A stretch of 33,846 nt of DNA from an uncultured Dechloromonas sp. (GCF_945957265.1 NZ_CAMFKO010000042.1:1-33846), one strand, 5' to 3'. Shown: positions 7,202 through 14,784, numbered from the stretch's first letter. Numbers and translations: made by a program. The notes: generated by a model not told the origin, from the letters alone.

Positions 7202-8728
7202 TCAGTAAGCGATGTTGGCGCGGACGGCGAAGACCTTGACCGACTTGGCATCGGTATTGCCGCCGCCGTTGGTCACGTACTGGAAGTCAGGCGACAGCTC
7301 GAATTGCGGGGAGACGCGGTAGCGGTAGTAGATTTCCGCGACCTTTTCCGCCCCCTGCGGGAGGAAGGGGTTGCCGGCCGTCAGGCGGACGACCGAGCTG
7401 TCGTCGGGCTGGTCCATCAGGTAGGCCTGCTGCAGCTGGTTGCGGTAGCTCTTGCCCGATTGCAGCCAGGCACCGGCGATACCGATGGCGTCGGCGGCGC
7501 GGCCCCAGTAGCTGCCGCTGAATTCCGCACCGGCGGTGAAGGCCTGGTTGAACGGCAGTTCGCCGTTGATCAGCTTGCCGTAGCGCGAGAACAGGGTGAT
7601 CCCGTCGCCGATGCGCTGGTCGATCGAGACGCCGACGCCGGTGTGCTTGGCGTGATTGCCGTCCCAGTCGGTGCCCTTGCTGCGGTTCCAGCCGTAGATG
7701 CGGTAGTTGCCGAGCAGGCCGTCGAAGCGCATCTGTTTTTCGGCCTGCACCATGAGCAGCGGCGTGGTCAGGCTGCGCTGGTAGTTCGAGGCGCGGTCGC
7801 CGGCGCCGAACAGGCCGACCGAGACACGCCACGGCTGCGGCTTGTCGAACCAGTTGAAGTAGGAAACGACGAAGCCCGGCTGGAAGCCGTTGGCGTCGAC
7901 GCCGACTTCGCCGGCCGCATCAAGCATCGGGTTATGCACGAATACCGAATTCAGGAACTGCTTGGATTCGTCGCCGGCCCCCTTGTTCTGGTCGAAGAAG
8001 CCGAAGATGTCCATCTTGCCGAAGGTCACCTCCAGCGTTTCCCGGGAGTAGGGCTTGAAACCGAGGAAGGGCAGCGGAATCGCCGCCTGGTACCAGGCCT
8101 GGCCGAGGATGGTCACCGAGTCGTCCGGGCTCGAGCCGGAAGCGCGGAAAGCCAGGGCGTTGGGGGCGCTGGAGAAATAGCCGAGGTTCTTGAACGGGGC
8201 GTTCAGGCCCAGGCCCTGGCCCATGCGCAGATGGGCGAACAGCTTGTGGTCGATGTCGCCGACCGGCTTGAGCGGCAGTTCGACGGAAACATCGGCCCGG
8301 TAGTTGAGCTGCGACGGACCGTTCTCGACGCCGTCCGGCAGGCCGAAGGCCTTCTGGCCGACGGTGGCCAGCGAGGCGCCGACCTTGATGCCGTCCAGGC
8401 CCTCGGCGATCTTCGCTGCCTTCTTCATCTCCAGCGCGTCCTTCTCGACGGCCTTGAGGCGGACGGTCAGCTCGGGCTCGTACTGCGACAGGCGCGGGCT
8501 ATCGAGGGCGGCGTTCACGGCGTCGCTTTCGCTCTTCAGCGTCTTGACCTGCTTTTCCAGGTCGGTATTGCGGGCTTCGAGCTTTTTCTCGAGTTCGGCA
8601 TTGCGGGCCTCGAGTTTCTCGAGCCGCTCGCTCAGCTTCCTGAGCAGTTCGGCTTCCTTGGGGCCGGCCAGCGCGGGCATGGCCAACCCCGCCGCGACCA
8701 GCGCGGCAGTCAGTCTGGCGAGTCGCAT
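7202..8728 (-). CDS. OprB-like outer-membrane porin with N-terminal coiled coil
   Basis: The 508-residue protein has a signal peptide (residues 1-21, ending PALAG), then a heptad-rich coiled coil (about 25-70, with the near-repeat KLEARNAELEKKLEARNTDL). A long beta-barrel region similar to OprB-type porins follows, rich in alternating aromatic and polar strands and ending in NIAY. The N-terminal coil may trimerise the protein or contact peptidoglycan. It sits between ftrA and ftrB, 3 bases after the ftrA stop, so it is an integral part of the iron operon. This context suggests passage of ferrous iron or an iron complex through the outer membrane. The family assignment to OprB is moderate and the substrate is inferred. 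Confidence 0.7.
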   Translation of the reverse strand: MRLARLTAALVAAGLAMPALAGPKEAELLRKLSERLEKLEARNAELEKKLEARNTDLEKQVKTLKSESDAVNAALDSPRLSQYEPELTVRLKAVEKDALEMKKAAKIAEGLDGIKVGASLATVGQKAFGLPDGVENGPSQLNYRADVSVELPLKPVGDIDHKLFAHLRMGQGLGLNAPFKNLGYFSSAPNALAFRASGSSPDDSVTILGQAWYQAAIPLPFLGFKPYSRETLEVTFGKMDIFGFFDQNKGAGDESKQFLNSVFVHNPMLDAAGEVGVDANGFQPGFVVSYFNWFDKPQPWRVSVGLFGAGDRASNYQRSLTTPLLMVQAEKQMRFDGLLGNYRIYGWNRSKGTDWDGNHAKHTGVGVSIDQRIGDGITLFSRYGKLINGELPFNQAFTAGAEFSGSYWGRAADAIGIAGAWLQSGKSYRNQLQQAYLMDQPDDSSVVRLTAGNPFLPQGAEKVAEIYYRYRVSPQFELSPDFQYVTNGGGNTDAKSVKVFAVRANIAY

Positions 8729-8731
8729 GGC

Positions 8732-9277
8732 TTAGTACCCGCCCTTCTTGCCGATACCGACGTAGGTGAATTCGTATTCGACTTCGATCGGCTTGAACCA
8801 CGGGCGGACGCCGGTGGCGCGGTCGGTGTGGCGACCGAAATGGGCGTGCGGGTTGGCCGACGGCGGCAGGATGTTGTACTTCACCTTGTACTTGCCCGGG
8901 CCGGCCAGCTTGACGTTGTCGCCGTAGTGCGGGCCGTCGTTGGCGACCATGGGCATGAAGTCGCCGGCCACCTTGTAGTCGCCGCCGATCTTGGAAACCT
9001 CGAATTTCACAACGAGATAGGGAATCCAGGCGCCTTCCTCGAAACCGTTCGGGTTGTTGGCCAGCGCGTGGATGTCGGCTTCGAGGTGGATGTCGGAGTC
9101 GGACGCCTTGCGCATGTGGCCCTCCGGTTCCATTTCGACCGGCTGCAGATACACGGCGGCGATCTCCATGCCGGCGCGCTGTTGCGGCACGCCGATCGGG
9201 TATTCGATGGCCAGGGCCGGGGCGGCCAGCGCTGCGGACAGCGCCAGGGCGGAGATGAGTTTCTTGGTGGACAACAT
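8732..9277 (-). CDS. ftrA: P19-family periplasmic iron-binding protein (FtrA/FetP-like)
   Basis: The 181-residue protein has a clear signal peptide (MLSTKKLISALALS to ALA) followed by a P19/Tp34-type domain beginning EYPIGVPQ. Conserved metal-site features are seen: a methionine in RAGMEIAAVYLQPVEM, histidines in DIHLEADIHAL, and the GPHYG segment. Homologs (Campylobacter P19, E. coli FetP, Bordetella FtrA) bind copper and iron as periplasmic dimers and feed an FTR1 permease. The ATG at 9277 is preferred because AGGGAG lies about 8 bases upstream and the signal peptide then starts properly. It heads the ftr gene block, 115 bases after exbD. Confidence 0.88.
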   Translation of the reverse strand: MLSTKKLISALALSAALAAPALAIEYPIGVPQQRAGMEIAAVYLQPVEMEPEGHMRKASDSDIHLEADIHALANNPNGFEEGAWIPYLVVKFEVSKIGGDYKVAGDFMPMVANDGPHYGDNVKLAGPGKYKVKYNILPPSANPHAHFGRHTDRATGVRPWFKPIEVEYEFTYVGIGKKGGY

Positions 9278-9335
9278 GGTAAGACTCCCTGAAAGTCTCT
9301 GGCTCACCAGTCATGCCGCCGGCTATACGCTGTAG

Positions 9336-9362
9336 CTGGCTGGCTAGGGACTGGCTGGCTGG
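9336..9362. repeat. CTGGCTGGCT direct repeat upstream of ftrA
   Basis: The decamer CTGGCTGGCT occurs at 9336-9345 and again at 9351-9360, in the spacer between exbD and ftrA. The sense strand therefore reads CCAGCCAGC-rich. Related CTGGCTGG words occur in the spacer before ftrC (6849-6856) and in the spacer before tonB (11263-11272, degenerate). Confidence 0.6.
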
Positions 9363-9392
9363 AGGATCGTTGAATAAAAGTTGTAAAAAAGT

Positions 9393-9818
9393 TCAGCGTT
9401 GCTCGGAAGCGGGTTGGGTGACGAAGCCGATCTTGGTCAGGCCGGCGCGGCGCGCGGCGCTCATCGTTTCGGCGACCGTTTCGTAGCGCGTATCCCGGTC
9501 GGCCTTGAGATGCATCTCGACATTGGCGTCCTGGGCCACGGCCTCGCGGAATTTCTGCTCCAGGCCGTTGCGGTCGACTGTGGCGTTGCCGACGTAGATC
9601 AGGCTTTCGCCGGTGATCGACACCTGCAGCGTCATCGGCTTCTCCGGGGTCGGCGTGCTGGCGGCGCGCGGCAGGTCGACCTTGACCGAATGCGTCATCA
9701 GCGGCGCGGTGATGATGAAGATGATCAGCAGCACCAGCATCACGTCGACCAGCGGCGTCATGTTGATTTCCGCCGTCGGCATCTGGGTGCCCGGCGAATT
9801 GAAGGAACCCATCGCCAT
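9393..9818 (-). CDS. exbD: Biopolymer transport protein ExbD
   Basis: This 141-residue protein has a single N-terminal transmembrane helix (about 20-42, DVMLVLLIIFIITAP). The helix starts with the conserved membrane aspartate in NMTPLVDVMLV that is needed for proton-driven energy transduction. The periplasmic domain follows and ends near GFVTQPASEQR. With ExbB it forms the proton channel that energises TonB. It begins 1 base after the exbB stop, in the order tonB-exbB-exbD. Confidence 0.92.
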   Translation of the reverse strand: MAMGSFNSPGTQMPTAEINMTPLVDVMLVLLIIFIITAPLMTHSVKVDLPRAASTPTPEKPMTLQVSITGESLIYVGNATVDRNGLEQKFREAVAQDANVEMHLKADRDTRYETVAETMSAARRAGLTKIGFVTQPASEQR

Positions 9819-9819
9819 G

Positions 9820-10563
9820 TTATGCGGCCTCCGTGGCGGCGCGGGCGCGCATCGGGTGGATCTGGGCGCTGTTGGCGACGAAGGGCTTGCCGACGGTGAA
9901 GAAGGCGTGCAGGTCGTGGGCGAAGGCGTCGAGGTCGGCCAGCACGACGCGGTTGGCGCGGGTGAAGGCGTTGTAGGCGAAAACGGCGGGCAGCGCGACG
10001 GCGAGGCCGGCGGCGGTCATGATCAGCGCCTCGCCGACCGGGCCAGCGACTTTTTCCAGGGCTGCCTGGCCGGACAGGCCGATGGCGACCAGCGCGTGGT
10101 AGATGCCCCAGACGGTGCCGAACAGGCCGACGAAGGGTGCGGTGGCGCCGGTGGTGGCGAGCAGGGTCAGGCCGTTTTCCATGCCGGCCTGGGTCACCAT
10201 CAGTTGCTGGCGCAAGGCGCGTTCCATCTGTTCGGCCGGGTCGAAGCGGGAAGCCAGGCGGCCGGTGACGGACTCGCATTCGTGGTTGCAGCAGTTGGCC
10301 TGCTCGGCGAGCTGGGCGTAGGGGCTGTCTTCACCGCCCTGGCGCAGCTTTTCGATGCCCTCGCCGACGCTGGTGGCGGCCCAGAAACCGGCCACTGCCT
10401 TGGCGGCGCGGCGGGTGCGGTACCAGTCCCAGGCCTTGGCCAGGATCAGGTACCAGCTGGCGATCGACATGGCGGCCAGGACGTAGGCGACGGTATGCGA
10501 GACGAGGTCGCCGGACGCCCACAGGTGGGCGAAGCCGAAGGCGTTTTGTGCGGTTTCCTGCAT
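9820..10563 (-). CDS. exbB: TonB-system proton channel protein ExbB
   Basis: The 247-residue MotA/TolQ/ExbB-family membrane protein has three transmembrane segments: one near residues 20-42 (YVLAAMSIASWYLILAKAW) and two in the C-terminal half. The latter contain TGATAPFVGLFGTVWGIYHA and AAGLAVALPAVFAYN, the characteristic family signature. It forms the proton-conducting complex with ExbD and TonB in the inner membrane. Its ATG follows the tonB stop by one base, so the three genes are translationally linked. Confidence 0.92.
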   Translation of the reverse strand: MQETAQNAFGFAHLWASGDLVSHTVAYVLAAMSIASWYLILAKAWDWYRTRRAAKAVAGFWAATSVGEGIEKLRQGGEDSPYAQLAEQANCCNHECESVTGRLASRFDPAEQMERALRQQLMVTQAGMENGLTLLATTGATAPFVGLFGTVWGIYHALVAIGLSGQAALEKVAGPVGEALIMTAAGLAVALPAVFAYNAFTRANRVVLADLDAFAHDLHAFFTVGKPFVANSAQIHPMRARAATEAA

Positions 10564-10564
10564 G

Positions 10565-11200
10565 TTATTGCTCCAATTTGAAAATGATCGGGACCAGTAC
10601 CCAGCTCTGCACGGCGGTCTCGCCGCGTTTGGCGGGAATGAACTTCCAGTTGCGGACGGTCTTCTGCGCCGACTCGTCCAGGCGCTGGCTGCCGGATGAG
10701 GTCTTTATCTCGACGTTGTCGGCCGTGCCCTGCGCGGTAACCGACACGCGCAGGAGGACCCTGCCTTCCTCGCCCATGCGCCGGGAGAGCGGCGGGTAGG
10801 GCGGGGCCGGGTTCTTGAGGTAATCGGCGTCGAAGCGGGCCTGGACGACCGGCTCGGGCGCGGGCGGGGCGGGGGGCGCCGGCTTGACCTCGGGCGGCGT
10901 CGCGACGGGCGCGGCGGGCGCGGGCAGGGTGCTTTGCGTGGCTTCGATGACCGGGACGTGCTTCTGCGGCGTCGGCTGCTGGCGTACCGGTTGCGGCTTG
11001 ACGACGGGCAGCGGCTTGGCTTCCGGCGGTTTTTCCTGGGCCGGCTGGATCAGGTCGACGACCAGCGGCATTTCCATGATCTGCGGCACGACCGTCTTGG
11101 CGGCCATGACGATCAGGATGACTCCGATATGGGCGCCGACAACGATCCCGAGAAGGCCGCCGCGGCGGGCTGTGGTGGGGCGGGAGAGGGCGTAACTCAT
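10565..11200 (-). CDS. tonB: TonB energy-transducing protein
   Basis: The 211-residue protein has an N-terminal anchor helix (about 15-38, LLGIVVGAHIGVILIVMAA). A Pro-rich periplasmic linker with PEAKPLPVVKPQPVRQ-type repeats spans about 50-115. The C-terminal TonB domain spans about 120-211, with the YPPLSRRMGEEGRVLLRV signature and RNWKFIPAKRG. It couples the inner-membrane proton gradient to outer-membrane receptors such as the one at 14881. The ATG at 11200 is preferred over an in-frame ATG at 11236, since the shorter form begins just before the basic cytoplasmic tail; no good Shine-Dalgarno is visible for either. Confidence 0.92.
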   Translation of the reverse strand: MSYALSRPTTARRGGLLGIVVGAHIGVILIVMAAKTVVPQIMEMPLVVDLIQPAQEKPPEAKPLPVVKPQPVRQQPTPQKHVPVIEATQSTLPAPAAPVATPPEVKPAPPAPPAPEPVVQARFDADYLKNPAPPYPPLSRRMGEEGRVLLRVSVTAQGTADNVEIKTSSGSQRLDESAQKTVRNWKFIPAKRGETAVQSWVLVPIIFKLEQ

Positions 11201-11303
11201 ATGTTCTGACTCGAGAGTCGCCCCATAGCACTGCAAAAAACCCTTGGCTCGCTGGCGCGCGGCTTGCTGGCTGTGGGAACGAGAGGTTTACAACGGAGGG
11301 AAA

Positions 11304-11480
11304 TTACTTGGTCAGGATCAGTTTGTTTTCACGGGTGACACGCAGCAGGTAGCGTTGGCCGGCGTGTTCGATCTCGACGGTCGGGGCGCCGCGCATCAGC
11401 GTTCCGCTGTCGATGCGCGGACGCTGGGCATCCGGTGCGTTGGCCAAGTTTTGGGCGGGCGGTTTGGGCTGGCTGTTCAT
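11304..11480 (-). CDS. hemP: Hemin uptake protein HemP
   Basis: The small 58-residue protein ends in the HemP-family signature VEIEHAGQRYLLRVTRENK and LILTK, preceded by RIDSGTLMRG. HemP/HmuP proteins are short basic proteins encoded with heme or siderophore TonB systems; in some bacteria they act as activators of hemin receptor genes. Here it is the first gene of the leftward tonB-exbB-exbD block. A near-consensus sigma-70 promoter overlapping a Fur box lies just upstream. The ATG lies about 23 bases after the predicted transcription start. Confidence 0.88.
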   Translation of the reverse strand: MNSQPKPPAQNLANAPDAQRPRIDSGTLMRGAPTVEIEHAGQRYLLRVTRENKLILTK

Positions 11481-11509
11481 GGCATTAAAAACAAACGAGA
11501 ATGGTTTGC

Positions 11510-11538
11510 ATTATTTGGTTAATGAGAATTATTGTCAA
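11510..11538 (-). promoter_or_regulatory. hemP-tonB operon promoter
   Basis: Read on the minus strand, TTGACA (11538-11533) is separated by 17 bases from AATAAT (11515-11510). This is a nearly perfect sigma-70 promoter that would start transcription about 23 bases before the hemP ATG. It overlaps the Fur box at 11523-11537. Confidence 0.75.
11523..11537. promoter_or_regulatory. Fur box of hemP-tonB-exbB-exbD
   Basis: TGAGAATTATTGTCA matches the 7-1-7 Fur consensus TGATAAT-n-ATTATCA at 12 of 14 informative positions. It lies between the -35 and -10 of the hemP promoter, ideal for iron-dependent repression. A weaker, degenerate copy may sit at 11494-11512. Confidence 0.75.
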
Positions 11539-11580
11539 CAATTAATTGGGCATTCGGGGGCTTTTCCGGTGCCGCGGCGT

Positions 11581-12885
11581 TCAGCCGGCTGCGGCGTCGG
11601 CCGCTTCCTCGCTGCGCAGGTCGGCGAGAATCCGCCCGAAACTGGTGACGCCGCCGCGTTTGACGAAGAGGCAGGGCTTGCCGGTCCGCTTGCATTGCTC
11701 CTTCACGCGCCAGTAGGCGTTGTGGCTGATGCAGCCGGCCTGGCAGATGACCAGGTCGGCCGCCGCCAGCGCCCCGTCGATGCGGTGCATGCTTTCTTCC
11801 AGGCCGCCGTCGTGGTGCAGGAAGCGGCCGCCCTGGCGTTCCACCGCGTCGCGGTAGGCATCCATGGCGCCGGAGCGTCCGCCGACGCAGAGCACGCATT
11901 TACCATCGAGCGTTTCGGCGGCGCTTTCGCGCGGCGATTCGGCATGCGCGGGGAGCGGCTTCTCGGCGTCCGCGCCGCGGCTGGCGGCATTTTCCAGTTC
12001 GTCGAGCCGGCGGCGCAGGCGTTCCAGTGTATCCGCCTGTTCGCGGCACTGGGCGACCAGCGCGCTGGCCCGGGATTCGGCATCCTCGGCGCGGCGGGCC
12101 AGGGCTTGTCGCTGGCGCAGTTCGGGCACGCTGTCGCGCAGCTTGGCCAGGTCGGCCGACAGGCGGGCGATGCAGGCATCCCGCCCGGCCTGTTCGGCGC
12201 GCAGTTCGGTCAGGCGCTCGCCCAGGGCGCGGGTCTCGCTGGCCTTTTCGTTGCGGGCCGCTTCGGCATCCTGGCGCAGGGCATCGACCTGGCGGCGCAG
12301 CTCGGCATTTTCCCCGCGCAGCGCCTGCAGCGCCTTGAGGTCGGCGCGCGTACCGGTGCCGATCTGGTGCTGGATCATGTGGATGTCGCCGTAGATTTCG
12401 TGCTCCAGCAGGCTGTCGCAGGCCGGGTGCGTCCACGCCGCCCACAGGGCGCCGGGCAGTTCCATGCCGCTGCCCACGGCTTCCTGCCACAGGCGGCGCA
12501 CGCCTTCCGTCGTCTTGGTCGCGGCAAAGCGACGAACGATCAGGGCATAGCGTTTTTCCAGCGTCTTGTGCAGCAGCTCGGCGAGGATGCTGCGCGTCTC
12601 GCAGGCGCCGACGGCGGTGGTGTGCAGGACGAAGTCGCTGGTGTCGCGGGGCAGGTGCATCACCTTGTGCATCAGGGTACGCAGCTCGCTGACTTCGAAG
12701 CAGCTGCCGACGACCGGGCAGTGGAATTTATGGGGCACTTCCCACAGGCGGCGCCGGCGCGACGACGTGGTCGTTTCCGGCGTTTCGCTCTTGGGGCGGA
12801 CCAGGAAGCTGGCATCGATTTCCGGCTTGGGCGGTTTCTTGGCGGCGAAAACGCCGCCGGCAACATGAAAGGGGATATCGGGCAT
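11581..12885 (-). CDS. DUF2325 protein with Cys/His-rich N-terminal region and central coiled coil
   Basis: The 434-residue protein has three parts. The N-terminal region (about 50-175) is rich in possible metal ligands: HCPVVGSC at 55-62, HPAC at 153-156, and EHEIYGDIHMIQHQ at 161-174. A long coiled coil runs from about 180 to 305. The C-terminal DUF2325 domain (about 329-420) starts GKCVLCVGGRSGAMDAYRD and includes CQAGCISHNAYWR, a Rossmann-like small domain of unknown function. It is the last gene of a leftward cassette with a Fur box (13666) and lies immediately upstream of the hemP Fur promoter. I infer a role in iron or heme handling or sensing; no function is established that I know of. 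The start ATG at 12885 has no clear Shine-Dalgarno. Confidence 0.75.
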   Translation of the reverse strand: MPDIPFHVAGGVFAAKKPPKPEIDASFLVRPKSETPETTTSSRRRRLWEVPHKFHCPVVGSCFEVSELRTLMHKVMHLPRDTSDFVLHTTAVGACETRSILAELLHKTLEKRYALIVRRFAATKTTEGVRRLWQEAVGSGMELPGALWAAWTHPACDSLLEHEIYGDIHMIQHQIGTGTRADLKALQALRGENAELRRQVDALRQDAEAARNEKASETRALGERLTELRAEQAGRDACIARLSADLAKLRDSVPELRQRQALARRAEDAESRASALVAQCREQADTLERLRRRLDELENAASRGADAEKPLPAHAESPRESAAETLDGKCVLCVGGRSGAMDAYRDAVERQGGRFLHHDGGLEESMHRIDGALAAADLVICQAGCISHNAYWRVKEQCKRTGKPCLFVKRGGVTSFGRILADLRSEEAADAAAG

Positions 12886-12946
12886 GGTCGGAGTCCGTAC
12901 AAGGGAGGCTGGCCGACCGGGCTTCCGGAGGCCGGCCGGGGGAAGG

Positions 12947-13372
12947 TCAGGTTCGGGCGGCGTCGCTCGCCCCGGCGTGCAGGCGGTCGATGGCGTTGTC
13001 GCGTTCGCGGGCCAGGCGTTCGCATTCGCGATGGGCCGCGCTCAAGGTGCGATCGAGCTGCCAGACGCGATGGGCGGCGGCGATCAGGGCGTCGTTCTCG
13101 GCGCGCAAGGCCACCAGCTGCTGGCCGAGGGCAAGCACGGTCTGGCCGTTTTCCAGTTCGTCGAGGCGCTGACGCAACTGGCGGTTCTGCTCGGACAGAC
13201 GGTTGGCGGCATTGGTCAATTCGACGATCTGCCGCGTGCTCAAGGTCGCCGCGCGTTTCTGGGCCTGGCGTGACTGGCGCAGGGCCAGGCGCAGCGACAG
13301 GGTTTCGGCGGCGCTTGTCGCGGCGTCGGTCTCGCGCTCGATGACGCTGCGATCCTTAAGCGGGGCAAGCAT
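12947..13372 (-). CDS. Small coiled-coil protein of the DUF2325 cassette
   Basis: The 141-residue protein is almost entirely alpha-helical, with heptad patterns such as RLSEQNRQLRQRLDELENGQ in the middle and CERLARERDNAIDRLHAG near the end. No signal peptide or enzyme motif is seen. The ATG at 13372 is preferred, since an upstream extension in this frame is low-complexity and overlaps the preceding gene; the start overlaps the stop of the 68-aa gene by 17 bases. Its helices resemble the coil of the DUF2325 protein encoded next, so the two may form a heteromeric coil. Function unknown. Confidence 0.65.
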   Translation of the reverse strand: MLAPLKDRSVIERETDAATSAAETLSLRLALRQSRQAQKRAATLSTRQIVELTNAANRLSEQNRQLRQRLDELENGQTVLALGQQLVALRAENDALIAAAHRVWQLDRTLSAAHRECERLARERDNAIDRLHAGASDAART

Positions 13373-13562
13373 GGCGGGTCTCGTGGCAGGACAGGCGGGC
13401 GCTGGCGCGCTCGCAGAGCTTGCGGGTGTCGTCATCGACATCGTCCGCTTCGCAGATCTGGTCGAGCAGGCGGGCGGCGTTATGAGCCGAGTGGGTGCAG
13501 CCGGTTTCCTCGTGCAGCAGGAGGAGGCTCAGGGCACCGGCCCAGATTTCGCGGGAAGGCAT
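13356..13562 (-). CDS. Small conserved-looking protein, 68 aa, of the DUF2325 cassette
   Basis: The 68-residue acidic protein begins MPSREIWAGALSLLLLHEE and contains four cysteines and four histidines (GCTHSAHN, DQICEADD, RKLCERA, SCHETRHAC). It looks helical and soluble, with no signal peptide. The gene lies between the 25-aa peptide and the coiled-coil gene on the same strand and overlaps the latter. I recognise no characterised family. The Cys/His content fits a metal-linked role, which is inference from composition and context. Confidence 0.6.
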   Translation of the reverse strand: MPSREIWAGALSLLLLHEETGCTHSAHNAARLLDQICEADDVDDDTRKLCERASARLSCHETRHACPA

Positions 13563-13573
13563 GGCATTTCCCT

Positions 13574-13651
13574 TCAGGTCGGAAAGGCGGTCAGAAGGGC
13601 CGTGCCGAGCAGCAGGGCGGCAATCGAGACGTGGACGATCAGGCTGTTCAT
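13574..13651 (-). CDS. 25-aa single-helix membrane peptide
   Basis: A short frame encodes MNSLIVHVSIAALLLGTALL and then TAFPT. This is one hydrophobic helix long enough to cross a membrane. It is preceded by a strong AGGAGG Shine-Dalgarno 5 bases before the ATG, and it is the first frame after a Fur box and a sigma-70-like promoter. The good ribosome binding site and its position as leading gene support real translation. It could anchor the other cassette proteins or serve as a leader peptide. Function unknown. Confidence 0.6.
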   Translation of the reverse strand: MNSLIVHVSIAALLLGTALLTAFPT

Positions 13652-13665
13652 GGCACCTCCTGTAA

Positions 13666-13680
13666 TGAGAATGCTTCTCA
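13666..13680. promoter_or_regulatory. Fur box of the DUF2325 cassette
   Basis: TGAGAATGCTTCTCA is a perfect TGAGAA/TTCTCA inverted repeat matching the Fur 7-1-7 consensus. It lies 14 bases upstream of the ATG of the 25-aa peptide and covers the predicted -10/start-site region. Confidence 0.75.
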
Positions 13681-13707
13681 TCATAAGGGCTTTTTGTTTA
13701 TTTGCAA
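13680..13707 (-). promoter_or_regulatory. Promoter of the DUF2325 cassette
   Basis: On the minus strand, TTGCAA (13707-13702), a 16-base spacer and TATGAT (13685-13680) form a plausible sigma-70 promoter whose start site would fall inside the Fur box at 13666-13680. Confidence 0.55.
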
Positions 13708-13764
13708 ATGGGAATTGTTACTATTTGTGACGATGGTATGAACTGCCTGCCGCTCGTCGGGGCT

Positions 13765-14784
13765 TCAGATCTTCAGCCGGAAGTGCTTGGGGGAGAGTCC
13801 GAACTGGCGGCTGAACGCCGTCGAGAAGTTGGCCTGGTTGTTGTAGCCGGCGATTTCGGCGGCGCGCGCGACGCTGATGCCTTCGCGCTGCAGGGCGCGG
13901 GCGGCGCGCAACAGGCGCTGTTCGCGCAGGTATTCGAAAATGGTCTGGCCGTAGGTCTGGCGGAACTGCTGCTGCAGCGTGTTGGCGTTGCAGCCGATGT
14001 GCTGGGCGATGGCGTTCATGTCGAAATCGTCGGCCTGGCCGCTGTCGAGCAGCTTGCGCAGGCGTTCGATGCGCCGGTAGGCGGTCGGCGGCAGCGGTTT
14101 TGCCCTGGCGTCGTGGCCGACGCTGGCCTGGGCCAGCGCCTCGGCGACCAGCTCGAGGGCGCGGCTTTCCTGGAGCAGGGCGTGCATCGGCCCGTCGAAC
14201 TGCGGCGGACGGATGAGCTGCTCGGCGATCGCCAGGCTGCGCGGCGACGGGGTCCAGGCCTGGATGGCCAGGTGCTGGCGGAAGGTCGGGAAATCCTGGG
14301 CGGCCGAGGCGAACCATTCCGGGCTCAGGGTGATGGCGACCATGCGCTCGCGCAGGCCGGCCGGGCAATGGCGCTCGAATTCGACGGCTTCGGTCAGCGT
14401 GACGACGGCGCCGCGCGGCCGGCTGGCGATGCCCTGGCCGGCTTCCAGGTCGACCGCCTTGCCGCCCAGCCTGACCTGGGAGTTGCCCTCCAGGCGCAGC
14501 AAGACCTTGATGCTCGGCTCGAGCAGGGCGAAGTGGGTGGTCAGGGTCTGCAGATGATCGATATCCGTGCAGTGCATATACAGCCCGCTCCGCAGGTGCG
14601 CGACGGAGAAGCTTCCCGACAGGATGGGGGCGCCCGGGTCGCTGTCCGGCAGCATGACCCGGTGGCCGCTGCCGAGGCGCTGGCTCAGCGTGTGGCCGGT
14701 GATCGTCTGCAGCTGCCGTTGCGCCGGATGGGCGGCGAGACGGACGGCGGCTTCGCCTGGCGAATTTCGGGTTGAAGCAAACAT
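13765..14784 (-). CDS. AraC-family regulator (PchR-like)
   Basis: The 339-residue protein has a C-terminal AraC-type double helix-turn-helix (about 240-335), including ISVARAAEIAGYNNQANFST and FSRQFGLSPKHFRLK. A large N-terminal sensing domain precedes it. Its layout resembles PchR/YbtA-type regulators that activate siderophore receptor genes when the ferric siderophore is present. It is divergent from the TonB-dependent receptor at 14881, which is its likely target. The ATG at 14784 has GAAGAA nearby; a GTG 15 bases upstream is possible. The shared 96-base spacer holds a Fur box, so Fur may repress both genes. Confidence 0.82.
   Translation of the reverse strand: MFASTRNSPGEAAVRLAAHPAQRQLQTITGHTLSQRLGSGHRVMLPDSDPGAPILSGSFSVAHLRSGLYMHCTDIDHLQTLTTHFALLEPSIKVLLRLEGNSQVRLGGKAVDLEAGQGIASRPRGAVVTLTEAVEFERHCPAGLRERMVAITLSPEWFASAAQDFPTFRQHLAIQAWTPSPRSLAIAEQLIRPPQFDGPMHALLQESRALELVAEALAQASVGHDARAKPLPPTAYRRIERLRKLLDSGQADDFDMNAIAQHIGCNANTLQQQFRQTYGQTIFEYLREQRLLRAARALQREGISVARAAEIAGYNNQANFSTAFSRQFGLSPKHFRLKI

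Noticed and set aside
6932..9292. 786-codon plus-strand open frame opposite ftrA, the porin gene and ftrB
   Set aside because: A shadow of three clear minus-strand genes with signal peptides and ribosome binding sites.
11413..13344. 643-codon plus-strand open frame opposite hemP and the DUF2325 cassette
   Set aside because: It overlaps several better supported minus-strand genes, has low-complexity Ala/Gly/Gln/Phe composition and no recognisable domain.
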